This document shows, one piece after another, positions 62,230 to 64,000 of a stretch of 64,000 bases of DNA; the stretch's first letter is position 1, and each line of letters begins with the position of its first letter. The stretch is from Ferruginibacter sp. (lineage in GTDB: Bacteria; Bacteroidota; Bacteroidia; Chitinophagales; Chitinophagaceae). Location of the stretch: positions 186,001 through 250,000 of the forward strand of contig JAGOAX010000007.1 of the NCBI GenBank assembly GCA_017983695.1, written 5' to 3'. The notes below the pieces were generated by a model. It had not been told where the DNA came from, did no database searches, and was given only the letters and a program-made list of their open reading frames with translations. The translations under genes were made by a program, and so were the position numbers.

Positions 62230-63429
62230 TTAATTTTTATTTTCAAGTAACGTAATTCTTTTTATTATTTCGATAGCAGCACGGCTGTTGTGATAAGGGC
62301 ATTTCCAGATACCCACTTTATCTTCCTGCATTGGTTCGTAATTTTCTTTTACGCCCCAAAACCATTCGCCGTTTTTTTTATCCTGTATATGCTGCTGCAC
62401 AAATTGCCATGAAGCCATCGACCTGTCTAAATACATTTTATCACCTGTATTTTGCCAGGCATTAAAAAATCCTACCATCGCTTCGGCCTGTGGCCACATG
62501 TGTTTTTCTTTTGTCAAACGATTGGTTGCAGGTTCATATTCGTACCATAAACCACCATCATTGTCTAACCCGTTTATAACTGCCCCTGTAATTTCTACAG
62601 CTGCTTTTTTTACTTTTGCCAGTAAATTTTTATCTTCAATTACTTCCGCAGCTTCCTGTAATAACCATGCAGCTTCAATATCATGCCCGTAAGAAACTGC
62701 TGTGGATTTTGGCTGCCAGTCTTCATTTAAAAATAAATGCTGGTGTTTAGTTATAGGGTTGATAATGTATTTTAAAAACTCCTGTATTAATGCTGCTATT
62801 TTTTGTTTTACAGGTTCGTAAGGCCAAACCTGGTACAATGCGGTAAAAGATTCCAGCACATGCAAATGGGTGTTCATTGTTTTTTTCTCATTTGCATCTT
62901 TATTGCTTAACCGCAAATCAGAAATCTCCTTAAAATCCTTTGTAAAAGCTTCTATATAACCTCCCCTGTTTTTATCGTAGCTGTATTTTATAATAGTGCC
63001 GTACAAATTAATAGCATCCAGTATAGCATCTGCATTTTTACTGGCTTTATAAAATTCGCTAAAGGCATAAATAGTAAAAGCAGATGCATATATTTGTTTT
63101 TTTGTGTCAAGAGGATTGCCTTTGTAGTCAACTGTCCAGTAAACACCACCATTCTCCTTGTCGATAAAATACTTGCGGATATAATCAAAAGCTCTTAAAG
63201 CAAAAACTAAATAGGTTTCGTTGCCTGTTAAATTATATGCTGCAGAAAAACTCCACAATATCCTGGCATTTAATACCGAACCTTTGGGAGCATCAATAAC
63301 AATTTCATTATCGCTTTTTATCTGCCCGACAAATCCGCCATTTTTTTCGTCCACCGTATTTTGCATCCAAAAAGAAAGAATTGCCTCCAGTTCGTTTTGC
63401 ATTGCTGTTTTATATTCTGTTAAATCCAT
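62230..63429 (-). CDS. AGE-family epimerase (cellobiose/mannobiose 2-epimerase)
   Basis: A 399-residue alpha6/alpha6 barrel of the N-acylglucosamine 2-epimerase family. Blocks: ARILWSFSAAYNLTGNETYL, NMGVYW-type YIRKYFIDKENGGVYWTVDY, NTHLHVLESFTALYQVWPYE, AVSYGHDIEAAWLLQEAAEV, KEHMWPQAEAMVGFFNAW and KVGIWKCPYHNSRAAIEII. The HD, MWPQAE and CPYHN blocks match cellobiose 2-epimerases, which convert beta-1,4-mannobiose to mannosyl-glucose. The adjacent GH130 gene, 4 nt away, would phosphorolyse that product, which supports the assignment. Confidence 0.88.
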   Translation of the reverse strand: MDLTEYKTAMQNELEAILSFWMQNTVDEKNGGFVGQIKSDNEIVIDAPKGSVLNARILWSFSAAYNLTGNETYLVFALRAFDYIRKYFIDKENGGVYWTVDYKGNPLDTKKQIYASAFTIYAFSEFYKASKNADAILDAINLYGTIIKYSYDKNRGGYIEAFTKDFKEISDLRLSNKDANEKKTMNTHLHVLESFTALYQVWPYEPVKQKIAALIQEFLKYIINPITKHQHLFLNEDWQPKSTAVSYGHDIEAAWLLQEAAEVIEDKNLLAKVKKAAVEITGAVINGLDNDGGLWYEYEPATNRLTKEKHMWPQAEAMVGFFNAWQNTGDKMYLDRSMASWQFVQQHIQDKKNGEWFWGVKENYEPMQEDKVGIWKCPYHNSRAAIEIIKRITLLENKN

Positions 63430-63433
63430 ATCC

Positions 63434-64000
63434 CTACTTTGGCTGCAATAGTTTTAGTTGTTGTTTTTTTACATAGGCTAAATTATCTTCTGCAATTTTA
63501 TTTACGGTACTTGCCGATGCTGATGAAGTCAATCCATCTTCAGGTGTGTTGATCACATAATCCAATAAACGTTCAATAGTTGATGTGGCTACATGCATCC
63601 TGGTATCGGATGAGGCGTAATAAATAAATACCCGTCCGTCATCATCTGCAATCCAGCCATTACAAAATACAACGTTAGAAACATCACCTACTCTTTCCAT
63701 TCCTCCGGGAGCAATAAAATAACCGGCGGGATGATGTATTATTTTTGTAAGATCGTTCAAGTCCGTCATGAACATATACAACACATAACGTAACCCTGCA
63801 GCAGTATGACGAACACCATGCGCCAGGTGTAACCAGCCCTTATCTGTTTTTATTGGAGCCGGACCCTGGCCATTTTTTGCTTCATACACGGTATGATAAA
63901 CTTTAGGCGCAATTACAATTTCCTTTTCAATTACTGCACTTTCAATAGAATCGCTTAATCCAAAACCAATACCACCACCTGTACCGGCTTCAATAAAGCC
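63434..64000 (-). CDS. GH130 beta-mannosyl-glucose phosphorylase (partial)
   Basis: The reading frame is open to the right edge, so the 5' part is missing; the internal GTG at 63889 is not the start. The visible 188 residues include [20 protein letters not shown] (GH130 phosphate/substrate signature), [40 protein letters not shown] and [22 protein letters not shown]130 enzymes phosphorolyse mannosyl-glucose to mannose 1-phosphate and glucose in the cytosol. First or near-first gene of the cluster; no SusC/SusD visible before the edge. Confidence 0.9.
   Translation of the reverse strand, partial: GFIEAGTGGGIGFGLSDSIESAVIEKEIVIAPKVYHTVYEAKNGQGPAPIKTDKGWLHLAHGVRHTAAGLRYVLYMFMTDLNDLTKIIHHPAGYFIAPGGMERVGDVSNVVFCNGWIADDDGRVFIYYASSDTRMHVATSTIERLLDYVINTPEDGLTSSASASTVNKIAEDNLAYVKKQQLKLLQPK

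Noticed and set aside
62230..62246. Overlap of GH3 and epimerase coding regions
   Set aside because: The overlap only exists for the longer GH3 start; the ATG at 62219 gives a better signal peptide and a 10-nt gap.

Overview
The window is a chromosomal segment of a Bacteroidota bacterium, most likely family Chitinophagaceae. The supporting signs are the phylum-specific -7 box TAnnTTTG upstream of several genes, almost no Shine-Dalgarno sequences, two secreted proteins with type IX secretion (T9SS) C-terminal sorting domains, TonB-dependent receptors with carboxypeptidase-regulatory domains, GIN-domain (DUF2807) proteins, and a large run of glycoside hydrolases. Species cannot be named from sequence alone. 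No rRNA, prophage, CRISPR array, plasmid origin or intact transposase gene is visible.

Layout. 1-5.4 kb: cut-off PD40/TolB-like gene, TPR lipoprotein, rpe, an unknown lipoprotein and a TonB-dependent receptor. 5.4-9.2 kb: five small unrelated same-strand genes (secreted protein, membrane protein, YhcG-type PD-(D/E)XK nuclease, HExxH membrane protease, YdeI-like protein), which look like an accessory cassette run. 9.2-17.3 kb: phoH, a YiiX-type hydrolase, small lipoproteins, crcB, ppa, a TSUP transporter, an NlpC/P60 hydrolase, an ECF sigma factor with a likely membrane partner, and a TPR histidine kinase. 17.3-25 kb: a MITE-like element, a T9SS surface protein, der, era, initiator tRNA-Met, an esterase-like lipoprotein without its catalytic serine, and two GIN proteins. 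25-33.5 kb: a TPP riboswitch ahead of a TonB-dependent receptor, then rhodanese/PASTA/ddl, a ferredoxin, a LuxC-like reductase and a Do-type protease. 33.5-49 kb: pullulanase, amylase, ispH, a second T9SS protein, cmk, a diheme cytochrome c, clpC, a STAS protein, rnz, an esterase, dapA and an L,D-transpeptidase.

49.1-64 kb is one minus-strand hemicellulose cluster of nine genes, read in the order GH130, cellobiose/mannobiose 2-epimerase, GH3, GH31-PA14, a GH51-like lipoprotein, GH2, CE2 esterase, GH26 and GH5. It combines a beta-mannan module (GH26, CE2, epimerase, GH130) with a xyloglucan-type module (GH31-PA14, GH2, GH51-like, GH3). It runs off the right edge, and no SusC/SusD pair is inside the window.

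The most unusual non-genic signal is a set of intergenic arrays that all have a period of exactly 7 bp but a different heptamer at each locus (upstream of rpe, between era and der, between the thiamine receptor and rhodanese genes, and between rnz and an esterase). Three of them are folded as inverted arms and butt against stop codons. At rpe the heptads appear to supply the -33 boxes and the whole 5' leader. Other signals worth checking are the 130-bp MITE with a 9-bp target duplication, near-leaderless promoters, and the in-frame 45-bp palindrome duplication inside the nuclease gene.
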